Source: Closterium sp. NIES-65 (taxonomy: Eukaryota; Streptophyta; Zygnematophyceae; Desmidiales; Closteriaceae). Taken from it: a DNA stretch of 64,000 nt. The DNA lies in NCBI GenBank assembly GCA_948144175.1, contig CANXME010002072.1, positions 186,001-250,000 of the forward strand, in the 5' to 3' direction. Position numbers and translations under genes: made by a program. The stretch's first letter is position 1. Every line of letters starts with the position of its first letter. The notes beneath the pieces are model-generated. The model was not told the DNA's origin. It was given only the letters and a program-made list of their open reading frames with translations, and made no database searches. Of the stretch, positions 55,624 to 64,000 are shown piece after piece.

Positions 55624-58600
55624 ATGGCAGCGATCACCGCGCCCCAGGTCACCGCCCTCAACTCCGCCCCGCACCTCGTTCGCCTATCCCCGCGTAACGC
55701 GCCGCGAATGATGGTCGAAAGCCAAGCAGGCGCCCGTTCGGACGAAAGCGCGGCAGGAAACCACACACTAGCAGCGTGCACCAATACTCAGATGCAGATG
55801 GTGCTTCCTCGCAGTGTCGAGGCTGTTCTTGCAGTCTTCAGCCCCAGCAGCAGCAGCCGGCAGCCGTCAGTTTCCCCGCCGGCGCAGTCAGCGTGTCGGT
55901 CAAACAGCCCCGATGCGATTCCGATGCCGGTGACGGGGGAGAAGCGGCCGGCGGTAGACGATCCGACCGCAAATGACGCGGCCGCCATGCGCCCGCGGAA
56001 ACTCTTCGCCGCATCGATTCCGCCCCTCACCATCCCCGCCACGCCATCCGCTTCCGCTTCCCTAGCTGCGCTCAGCACCGCACCTCTCCGCCTACCTTCC
56101 CTTGCGGCCCCGCCTCCTCCTCCGCAACCCCAAGCTGCGTCCCACCCTCCCACCCCTGCCACCATCACTCTCTCGATCTCCTACCCCGCCACTCCTCTCC
56201 CCGTGCTCCCGCCGCTTACGCGTTATGATCCGGTTGCGTTTGCACGCGGGATGCAGGCGCTACAGGGCACGCCCCTCGGCCGGCTACTCAACGCCACACC
56301 CGATATTGTCGTAGACGGCGTTCCTCGTCGCATAGTGTCCAGTAAGCCGCCCAGCAGTCCCGCGACGCAGGGTGCAATGGGGCAGTCCGCATCCCCCGTA
56401 CCTCTCATGCAGCTGCCGTCGCGTTTCGCCGGCAATATAGGCGCCAGCAGCGGTCCCCGCGCGAGCGGGCCAGTCAAGCCACGTCCCCTCGTGCCGTCGC
56501 CTGCCGCTATCGCCTCCGCCATCGCCGCAAACGCTGCTGCGCCATGCAGTGCCCGCAAAGCCGAGCTCTTCACCCTGCCTTCCGCTTCCCCAGCTGCTCC
56601 CGCGCCCGCGTCCGCTTGCTTCCCCCCTTCTGCCGCTCCCCCCACCCTCTCGACCTGCCCAATCGTCCTTCCTCGCATCAGTACTAACGGCGCACCGGCG
56701 CCGATCCGCGACACTGATGCCGGCGCACGAGCGGCCTGCGCGGCATTCGATCCCCTAGTGGAGTGCGAGGAGAGTCTCGATAGCTTATCAGATCCGTCGA
56801 ATCTGACCTCCCCCACCGCCACTAGCGCGTGCAGCAGGGGCGGCTGCGACGCCGAGGAGAGCGGCGCGAAGGACGCGATGTCGTCCGTTGCCCTGCCACG
56901 TGGCAGCAGCAGCGGCAGCGGGGGGCGGTGGGGCCGCAACCGGTCCGTCACGAGCAAGCAAACGGCGGCCGGCAGGAGACGGCAGGTTAACTGCAAATCA
57001 TCCGGCGCCGTCAAGGTTGACGGAGGCGCGAGCGCGGGCGCGGTTGGGACGGACGGAACGGGGGCGTGCGTGGTAACGACATCAGGGCAACGCCCGCTTC
57101 ACACGCTGCACCCGGCGCCTGCTCCCCCCGCGACTGCTGTCGCTCGCCTCCTCCTTCACTCCGCCTCCGCCCGCTCCACCAGCGCCAATCCCGCCGCCGC
57201 CGCCGCCGCCGCGGCAGCCATTGCTGCGGCTGCGGGTTTCGCGTTTGCTCCGCAGGAGCGCGGCGCTGCAGGTGCAGATGGGGGAGTAGAAGCAGCGGCG
57301 CAGATGGCCGTTTCGCAACAGGGGCAATGGCGCGGAAACGGCGGAAACAACAGCGCGACGCAGCTCATGGTTCTCCCGCGAATGGGCGTTTCGCCGCAAC
57401 AACCGCTTCTCTCCCTCTCCCTGCCGCCGCCGACCGCGCGGAATCAGGGCTTCATGTGGCAGGCTCCACGACCGATGTATGCGGAGGCGGCTCTTGCGGC
57501 GCCAGCCGCGGCGTGGAACGCGGTTGGAGAAGCGGCAATCGCCTCCAATAGCATGGAAGCGCTCCCAGACACGCAGCTGACTCTCGGGCGCTCCCCGCTC
57601 CCTCCCGTGCCGGCCGCTGGCGCTGCTGCGCACGTGCTGGTTGGCTCCGGTGACTTCTCCGAACCTCCTCGTGCCCAGCCTCACGCGCTGGTCGGGCCGA
57701 GCCTTGCGCCGGAGCAGTCAGCCTCGGTGTCGTCGTCCGCGTCGACGACGGTGGTGACTCGCACAGAGTCGCAAGGATGGAGCGACGAGACGGGCGACGA
57801 TGACGAGGAGGAGTGGAGGGAGGGCGACGGGGAGGAGGCGGAGAGCGAGCAGTGCGGGGGAGACGACGGGCGCGGGAATGGGGAGGTGATGGGGGGGCAT
57901 GCGGAGGCGGAAGGGGAACCCGATGGCGCTCACGCGCTCGTGTCCGCCGCAACCCCCGCGTCTGTTACCGCTCACCCTGCTTTGCTCGCCGCCAACACCT
58001 CCGGCGTCATCGCGCCTCGAGCGTCGCGACTCGTCGGATCGCACATCACGATCAACGGCCTGCGTGCCTCGACCGAAACCAGCCAATCACCATCCGTCGG
58101 CGGAGCAATCCGATTGGTCGGGTCTGCGGCAGCAGCGACGGCATCAGCGGAGCAGCTGAGAGAGAGCATGGAGCAATCAGCCGTGCCCGCGGTGTTTGCA
58201 AGCCTATCATCACGCAGTGAGCACTCCAGCATGAAGGCGCTGTGGGCGAACGGTGCATTTCACCGCCTCGTGGGGCTCCCCTGCTGCTCCTGGCTGCTCT
58301 CCCTCGGTGCCGCCTCGCTCCCCACTGTCACTCTTGATGGGAGCACGGTGGGCTTGGGGGTGGAGGGAGTGATGGGGGGTTGCCCTGCTGTGGTTGAAGG
58401 GGGGGTGCGGGTGCGGTGGCAGGGGCGGGAAGGGGGGCGAAGTGGGGAGAATGGGGAGGGGGAGGCCATGGGTGTGGCTGTGGGGAGGAGGGTGGAGGAT
58501 TGTGAAGGGGTGGTTATTGGGTACCTTTGGCAGTTGAAGCTGGGAGGGGAGGGTGTATATGAGGCGATGAGAGTTGGTGCGAATGTGACTGCAGCATGTG

Positions 58601-58713
58601 TGGGTGAAGGAGGGAAGGGAGAGGAGGGGAAGGGGAGGGAGGAGGGCGCTGAGGACGAGGATGCAATGGCAGCAGAGTCGCTGCTGCTCTTCACTGGAGG
58701 CATCGTGGCGTGA
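55624..58713 (+). CDS. Unrecognised 1029-aa low-complexity protein
   Basis: Single uninterrupted ORF from ATG 55624 to tga 58711-58713; in-frame codons upstream lack another ATG. Residues ~1-700 are rich in Ala, Pro, Ser and Gly, with blocks such as 'LPVLPPLTRYDPVAFARGMQ' (res ~198-217) and a 14-residue Ala-rich run (about 'NPAAAAAAAAAIAAAAG'). An acidic stretch around 'DETGDDDEEEWREGDGEEAE' (res ~719-738) follows. The last ~180 residues look more structured: 'SSMKALWANGAFHRLVGLP' resembles the start of a PAS fold, and 'GVVIGYLWQLKLGGEG' could be its last strand. That similarity is by eye only. Codon use is strongly GC-biased as in the neighbouring host genes. A GTGAGT at the stop codon leaves open that the ORF splices on. 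Nuclear regulator is a guess; function unknown. Confidence 0.65.
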   Translation: MAAITAPQVTALNSAPHLVRLSPRNAPRMMVESQAGARSDESAAGNHTLAACTNTQMQMVLPRSVEAVLAVFSPSSSSRQPSVSPPAQSACRSNSPDAIPMPVTGEKRPAVDDPTANDAAAMRPRKLFAASIPPLTIPATPSASASLAALSTAPLRLPSLAAPPPPPQPQAASHPPTPATITLSISYPATPLPVLPPLTRYDPVAFARGMQALQGTPLGRLLNATPDIVVDGVPRRIVSSKPPSSPATQGAMGQSASPVPLMQLPSRFAGNIGASSGPRASGPVKPRPLVPSPAAIASAIAANAAAPCSARKAELFTLPSASPAAPAPASACFPPSAAPPTLSTCPIVLPRISTNGAPAPIRDTDAGARAACAAFDPLVECEESLDSLSDPSNLTSPTATSACSRGGCDAEESGAKDAMSSVALPRGSSSGSGGRWGRNRSVTSKQTAAGRRRQVNCKSSGAVKVDGGASAGAVGTDGTGACVVTTSGQRPLHTLHPAPAPPATAVARLLLHSASARSTSANPAAAAAAAAAIAAAAGFAFAPQERGAAGADGGVEAAAQMAVSQQGQWRGNGGNNSATQLMVLPRMGVSPQQPLLSLSLPPPTARNQGFMWQAPRPMYAEAALAAPAAAWNAVGEAAIASNSMEALPDTQLTLGRSPLPPVPAAGAAAHVLVGSGDFSEPPRAQPHALVGPSLAPEQSASVSSSASTTVVTRTESQGWSDETGDDDEEEWREGDGEEAESEQCGGDDGRGNGEVMGGHAEAEGEPDGAHALVSAATPASVTAHPALLAANTSGVIAPRASRLVGSHITINGLRASTETSQSPSVGGAIRLVGSAAAATASAEQLRESMEQSAVPAVFASLSSRSEHSSMKALWANGAFHRLVGLPCCSWLLSLGAASLPTVTLDGSTVGLGVEGVMGGCPAVVEGGVRVRWQGREGGRSGENGEGEAMGVAVGRRVEDCEGVVIGYLWQLKLGGEGVYEAMRVGANVTAACVGEGGKGEEGKGREEGAEDEDAMAAESLLLFTGGIVA

Positions 58714-59187
58714 GTGTGGGTGAGCAGGAGAACCAACCATGGCATTCAGGCGTACTATGATAAGATGGGAGGAAGGGGCTGGCTGGCTGGCTAGCGTGTA
58801 GCTGTTGTGATTCGATGCGAGCTGCTGAGCTTGACTCCGGAGCCTGGATCATCAGCAAAATGCGTTTGGCTTATATTTAGGTAATAAGCTGGCCTGCTCT
58901 CTAGCCATAAGGCATAGTAGGGTAAGGCTGGTTGAAATAAATTATATATACCAGACAATCTTTGAATTATTTTTTGTAAATGTGATTTGCAAACTCAAAT
59001 AATAAGGTAAAAAGGTCGGCAATGTCACGTGATAAGTTGAGCCGTGACAGGCAAATGCGTCACATTCCTCTGACCAGACCTCACCACAGGAAGTACACTA
59101 CATTCCTCAGAAAGCTATACAAATGTACAATCTACATTCAACTAAGGCAGATCTGAACCGCCTCCCACTGCTTGCTAGTAACCTTAC
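58714..59187. other. Convergent intergenic spacer
   Basis: AT-richer than its neighbours, with 'aataaattatatata' at 58936-58950. It lies between the 3' ends of the plus-strand 1029-aa ORF and the minus-strand membrane-protein gene, so polyadenylation sites for both are expected here. No ORF of note. Confidence 0.6.
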
Positions 59188-59865
59188 CTACCACCCTCGG
59201 GATCGCCCCAACTCTGCACGAAGGCCAGACATGGCGGAAACGTAGCAGTGAAGTCAGCAAATGAGGCTATGAGCTCAATGTCAAGCTATGCACGAGACGG
59301 ACGCGATGCACGGGGGGAAAAACGCACCTCCTGCGACGAGGTAGATCAACACAAGCACGGACGCGACGACCACCAGAATGGCAGGCTGCTGCTCAAGGGC
59401 CGCCTCGAGGCTCGACAGCTCATACGGCGACGGTGCTTCCGCGAACGACGGGGCTGCAGATGATGACATGAGCGAGACTGAAGCGTCACCTGAAGGAGCA
59501 GTGAAGGATGTTCCGTCAGCAGCAACAGAGACGTCAACGGGGACGTTAACGTTGTCGGCAGAGGTAGCAAGGGTCGCAGTGATTGACGGAGCTGCCTGAC
59601 TGCTGGTGGATAAGCTGACTGCTTTATCTAACAAACCGACAGGCTCTGCGACCGCTGGAGACGGGGTAGGTAATGCTGACGTGTCAATCCCATCATCTGG
59701 CGTGGGGGAAGCTGCGACAGTAACAGCACGACGAGGGACGCATGTAGTTGCTGACCGTCTGATTGGATGAACTTGAATGCGTTGAGCGAACCTGCGAGAG
59801 CTGGAGGATTCTATGAAACCATAATGTCGAATGGCAGCAGACGGAGAACAAGATACTACAGCCAT
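59188..59865 (-). CDS. Probable chloroplast-targeted single-pass membrane protein
   Basis: ATG at 59865 with an in-frame stop shortly upstream. The N-terminus (MAVVSCSPSAAIRHYG and then a Ser/Arg-rich stretch, 'SSSSRRFAQRIQVHPIRRS') looks like a plastid transit peptide with few acidic residues. A long Ala/Ser/Pro/Val-rich middle follows, then 'SPYELSSLEAALEQQP' and one clear membrane helix, 'AILVVVASVLVLIYLVAG'. I place a donor after 59328 (gag|gtgcgt) and an acceptor before 59213 (gtgcag|ag), giving 187 aa and a tiny last exon ending ELGRSRGW. Without splicing the ORF would end at 59281-59283 with 'GAFFPPCIASVSCIA'. Thylakoid or envelope location is inferred from composition. I cannot name the family. 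Confidence 0.55.
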
Positions 59866-60180
59866 TGCTGCGACGAAGGCTTTCACAGTATCGTCCTGCT
59901 AATTGCGACGTTGGAGCTGCGAGGAGGATTCGTATCCACCTAATTAATCTAGAAGGCCGCCGGACAGCAATGTATCTCAAATCTAAGAGTCCCCATTTTG
60001 GTAAAGCGCTCGTAGATTCTTTTCAATCACCATGACTAATCTTTTCAAAGACCAATCGATGATGGTTATATACATACCCATTCGTTATTATGTACATGCT
60101 TACTAGCCCAGAACAGGTATATTCCTGTCTGTACAAACCACCCCCTACCACCATTTTCCAGCCCCCCTTTTGTTTTCCTT
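59866..60180. other. Spacer between two minus-strand genes
   Basis: 5' flank of the membrane-protein gene and 3' flank of the PKS gene. AT-rich stretch at about 60030-60100. Nothing else recognised. Confidence 0.6.
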
Positions 60181-62685
60181 TCATAGCAACCGCATCAATG
60201 CTCCTTCAACTGTGACCCCAGGGCCAAACCCTAAAGCCACTCCCCACTGAGGCTCGGCACACTTCTTCTTCCTCCGAATCTCATCCAGCACAAACAGCAC
60301 AGATCCGCTTGACATGTTGCCGTACTGCCGAAGCACCTCCCTGCACATAACATGAAAAAAAAGGGGGTGGAGGGGGGGGAAGAACAATCGCTTTCTCTCA
60401 CAAAAAAGACAGCAATCAGGCGAACCAGTACATGCACAGATCACCCACCTGCTCGCCCTCAGCGCATGCTTCTTCAACCCCAGCTGCCGCTGAATTGCAT
60501 CCAAAATCGCCCGCCCGCCTGGATGAACCGCCCAGAAGCTCTCAGCAAATCCCACGCCAGCCAGTCCCAGCAGGGCAGCACTGAAATCTTTCACCGGCCC
60601 GGGCAGCAGCAGCGGCACCTCCCTCCGCAGGTGCACCAGGAGCCCCGCCTCAGTCAGATCCCCCGCAATGTGCCGCATTGTCTCGGGCAGAAAAAACTCC
60701 GCCACACGAACAATCTCAAAGCTGGGCTTCTCGGGGGAAATCCCGGCGGGTGGGCTGGGGGAGAGCGGTGGGGAGGAGGCCCCTCCTCCTTGCTGTTGCT
60801 GCTGCTGCTGTGCAGAGGTGGCAGCTTCTTGCAGGGCTGGTGCGGCAGGTGCGGTGTTTACGGCGGGTGCGGCAGGTGCGGCGTGGGAGGTGTGGGTGCG
60901 GGGGTTGGCCCCCACGACCATGGCAGCTGCCCCGTCGCCAAAGATGGCTGCACACACGAGACTGTCCGGGAGCGACTCGTGCGGTGCCTGGTGGAGAGGA
61001 GGGCAGGGAGGGAGAAGGGAGGGAGAAGGGAGGGAGGGGAGGCAGGGGAGGTGGGGGAGGGGAGGAGACGGGGGGAGGGAGAGGAGGCAGGGGAGGTGGG
61101 GGAGGGGAGGGGAGGGGATGGGAGGGAGGCGAGGAGTGTGAGAAACAGGGCAAGGGAGATGATAACCCACCTGGAAAATGAGACTGTTAAGCTCGAAGCA
61201 CACAAGCAGCACCGCCCCTTCAACCTCATTGTTCTCAGCGCAGGGAAGTCACCCCCGCGTACATCAAGCATCTGACTCTTGAGGCGCCTCATAAGTCACG
61301 ATACCATACCTGGAAGATGAGACTGTTGAGCTCAGAGCACACAAGCAGCACCCTCGCCCCTTCATCAGCATTGTTCTCCGCGAGATCCTTGGCGATGCGC
61401 AGCGCAGTGACCCCCGCGTAGCACCCGAGCATCTGCAGCAGCACGCGCTGGGTGGAGCGGCGCAGCCCCAGGGCTTCCACCAGCTGCACGTCCAGCCCCG
61501 GCAGGTGCACCCCGCTCACCGTCACCACCACCAGGTGCGTTATCCCCCCCGCCCCAGCCCCTTCCCCGCCCACCCCTCCCACACCGCCCACCGACGCAGC
61601 TTCCCAACCACCCGCTCCCCCCACGCCTGCTCTGTTTCCACCCCACTCGGCGAGGGCGCGTTCGCAGGCGGCAGCGGCGAGCTTGACGCCCTCGGTACGG
61701 AGGATGTCCTGGCGCATGGCGAGGGAGGGCGCGCCGAACTCCTGCAGGCACGGGTTGGCAGCGATGGTGTCCCATGGCAGCACCATGTGGCGCTTGTCTA
61801 TGCCCGTGTGGTAGCCTGGTGGGGGGAAGGAGAGGGGGGAGGGAGAAGAGGAAAGGAAAGAGGCAAGAGGCAGATAGTAGACAGAGAACGAGGGAGGGAG
61901 GGATGTATACAACAGCGGAGCTTGCCTATGCCCGTGTGGTAGGTGAGGGTAGGAGGAGAGGGGGATGCGGAGAGCAGAGGGCACAGGGCACAAAGCAGAG
62001 AGGAGGGTTTGATATGCGAAATGCAACTCCTGAAGCCATCCACCCCTCCATTTCACTCACAGATGCGTTCGAACTTGGCCTGGGTCTCAGCGTGGTGGCA
62101 GCCCACGCGTGAGAGGTACTCCTTGGCGAACTGCCCCTGCGGCCGAATCGTGTCCGGGTTCGCTGTACCGATGCCCAGCACACACGCCACTGGCTTGCCG
62201 GGCTTTAACGGGTTCATTCTCGACACGGCGGAATCGCAGAGGGAACCGGGTGCTACAGTCGCAAGCTGCACCTTAGCCTCGTTAAAAGCGCATTCAGTAG
62301 TAGCACTGGAGGGATTGGTGCATGGGTGTGGATGAACTAAACCGTTCTTCACTGTTGTAGCACCGTTCTCCACCACTGAGTGCCCGTTCTCCACCCCTGC
62401 AGCGCCGTTCACAGGCCACTTGGCCCATCCCCCCTCCTCCGCGCCACTCCTCGTACCACCTTCCTCCTTCCCCTTGTCGCTCACCCCCATCCTCTCTATC
62501 CCCGCCACCACATCCCCCTTGGAGCTACTGCTGCAGCACGGCTTGAGAACCGACGCCGCGGAAACGCTGCTGCCACCCCCAGGAGCCCCATCGCACGGCA
62601 GACCCACCGCAGCAGGAGTGAGCGGCCCCAGGCCCAGCCCCTCCTCGCTGCCTGGCCATGCCTGGGAGCACCCGTCGGACCCCAT
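60181..62685 (-). CDS. Type III polyketide synthase (chalcone-synthase-like), 4 exons
   Basis: Exons on the minus strand: 62685-62061, 61815-61310, 60987-60449, 60340-60181; 1830 nt, 609 aa, phases consistent. The start is the first in-frame ATG after a stop. The Cys-His-Asn triad is intact: C340 (LGCYAG), H532 (FWAVHPGG) and N565 (YGNMSSG), with FGDGAAA (393-399) and GFGPG near the end. Such enzymes extend a starter CoA with malonyl-CoA and cyclise the chain (chalcones, stilbenes, sporopollenin-type pyrones). Unlike the ~390-aa family norm, it has ~145 extra N-terminal residues with 'VENGHSVVENGATTVKNG' repeats, a ~30-aa Gly/Val-rich insert (about 268-299) and a ~60-aa Ala/Pro/Gln insert (about 405-465). 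The gatekeeper equal to alfalfa CHS Phe265 is Val (V495), so a product other than chalcone is likely. Introns 1 and 2 hold duplicated exon edges. Confidence 0.92.
61165..61212 (-). repeat. Duplicate of the PKS exon 2 end with its donor, inside intron 2
   Basis: Minus-strand sequence encoding LLVCFELNSLIFQ followed by CAG|GTGGGT copies the exon 2 end (LLVCSELNSLIFQ, CAG|GTATGG at 61310). It retains a good donor but no acceptor of its own is obvious. Confidence 0.8.
61921..61945 (-). repeat. Duplicate of the PKS exon 2 start, inside intron 1
   Basis: Minus-strand TACCACACGGGCATAGGCAA copies the real exon 2 start (TACCACACGGGCATAGACAA at 61813), followed by unrelated sequence. Confidence 0.75.
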
Positions 62686-63010
62686 GGGCGACTTGGCCAC
62701 GCGTGGCGCGGCCTAGGGAAAGGAAGTAGAGCGGTGGAGGAGCGGACAGCGGCTGTGGTAGAGAGGCAGAGGAGCAGAGAGATTCTCAGGCGCTGCTGTG
62801 CGTTGCTGGTAGCGTCTTGGCGAATACGCTAGAAATGCAGTAAGGTGGAAGAGCGGGAACTACAGAAACTTCGGGAAGACAGAGGCAGAGACGAAAGACG
62901 GAGAGGCAGCGAGGCTCGCAGCTGGCAGAGGCCGGTCGATGCCCACGTGAAGCGGCTGACGTAAAGCTGACTCGGCTGGGGCAGCTCATATACCCAACCA
63001 CCAGGCGCTG
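62686..63010 (-). promoter_or_regulatory. Upstream region of the PKS gene
   Basis: On the minus strand a TATA-like GGGTATATGAG lies at about 62995-62985, ~300 bp before the ATG. Between them are a CACGTG G-box (62944-62949) and a TGACGT (62957-62962), both ACGT-core motifs known from plant chalcone-synthase promoters. Here they would fall downstream of the TATA, so their role is uncertain. Confidence 0.4.
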
Positions 63011-64000
63011 TGGTTTACGTGGTTCTACGTACGGAATGGGTGAGGAGGCGCGAGGCACGGAGAGAGTCGCATGCACGGGGCGCGTCGAATGGGGAGCGCG
63101 CCACGCTTTTCCTTCTAATGCTGCTCACATTCGACCCTCCCGAGCCTAAAATCCTGGCTAATGGAGGGAGGAGGCATCGGGTGGCCATGGTTGAGAGTGG
63201 TCGACGCGCCCAAAATTGGGCGGCGAACTGCCGTTTCTTGCGGCGGAATATCGCGCATCGGAGATTCTGCCAGCGTGCATGCCGTGTCGTTTAGGATGCG
63301 TCGACACTGCGGCGACATGAACAGCGTTCGTTCGTCGCGTTGGCGCTGACGTGTCGTCGTCGCAGATGAAAAGGCGGCCGCGGAATGCGGAGGGTGGCTG
63401 GAGGAGCGACATCGTGGCTTCGCTGGTCGCATGCATGGCGGAACGCAGCGGCACGACTTAAACCCATGACATGGCGCTGTACGAGTCTCGCAGATGTTGG
63501 TATGCACTGGAGCATCATCGTGCATCCGTGCATGACCGCTCGCTGAAGCTTTTTTTCTATACTCATAACTTCGCAACGTCGAGCTCGTACATGGATTCCG
63601 GCAGCTCAGCGGCTTGGCGGCTCGGCGGCTGCGATTGAGTAAGGTGGGAGCGATACACATGTAGAAGGGAACAAGGTGAAAGCACGAACACCGCGCATGC
63701 TGCTGCTAGTTCGGCTGGGGTGTGACAAGCATTTGTACGCGATTGAGCCGTCATCAGCAATGGATAATTTCGGTACACTGCTTGAGACGAACAAAGAAAG
63801 TGAAGGCGAATCAGCTGGTGTGAGCGGGGGCAAGTGCCCCAAGCTTCACCTTGCATCGAACTCCAAACCCGCTAGGAAAAAAGAACCGTGTTCAACTGTG
63901 CTGAAAGTACAAATGTCCAACGTGCCACCAACCTCACCAAGCTATCACCAATAAAATTCGTCGCCGAAATCTGTTTCGTCATTCAATCAACCTGGTAATT
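63011..64000. other. No supportable feature to the right edge
   Basis: Short ORFs on both strands (for example 63676-63954 plus, 63115-63660 minus) have no recognisable domain, and most lack an ATG start. A polyadenylation-like aataaa lies at 63951-63956 on the plus strand. Confidence 0.5.

Noticed and set aside
60352-61275. Plus-strand 307-codon ORF opposite the PKS gene
   Set aside because: Antisense of confirmed PKS exons with GC-rich composition; no domain.
62686-62700. Upstream GTG start for the PKS
   Set aside because: The GTG at 62700-62698 would add five residues, but nuclear genes normally start at ATG, and the first in-frame ATG is at 62685.

Overview
The window looks like nuclear DNA of a green plant, most likely a streptophyte. 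It holds a plant-type uridine kinase-UPRT fusion gene (UKL family), a chalcone-synthase-like type III polyketide synthase, a probable chloroplast-targeted membrane protein, Copia elements with plant-style priming sites and a chromodomain Gypsy element (chromovirus). Intron-rich genes, high GC and very many minisatellites fit a charophyte alga or bryophyte. The exact lineage is my inference; I could not search any database.

Layout. 1-2434: 5' half of a Copia element on the minus strand, running off the left edge, with a 377-bp miniature LTR element (TRIM) inserted in its gag. 2435-9920: repeat-rich DNA with no gene I can support. 9921-21639: a Copia element (Copia-A, minus strand, ~1.09-kb LTRs) inserted in a 16-bp minisatellite and carrying an incomplete copy of a second Copia family (Copia-1). 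21640-24779: the rest of that minisatellite and the upstream flank of the first host gene. 24780-34036: the UKL gene on the plus strand, 11 predicted coding exons, 493 aa. 34659-54252: a Gypsy chromovirus (minus strand, 328-bp LTRs, TSD ctagc) into which two more Copia-1 copies have inserted in opposite orientations. 55624-58713: an unrecognised 1029-aa low-complexity ORF (plus). 59188-59865: a probable plastid membrane protein (minus). 60181-62685: the type III PKS (minus, 4 exons, 609 aa). 62686-64000: its upstream region and unassigned DNA.

The host genes are unrelated in role: UKL is pyrimidine-nucleoside salvage and the PKS is polyketide (flavonoid, sporopollenin-like or phenolic) metabolism. 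No operon-like logic is expected.

The most unusual signal is structural. In both multi-exon host genes, pieces of exons together with their splice sites are tandemly duplicated into the neighbouring introns. The P-loop exon of UKL has four decayed copies upstream of the good one, the '[11 protein letters not shown]' exon has five, and exon 6 has an in-frame duplicate after it. Several introns carry a private minisatellite, two of which begin exactly at the first base of the intron, so that one repeats a 5' splice site about ten times. The PKS gene shows the same exon-edge duplication at both ends of its exon 2.
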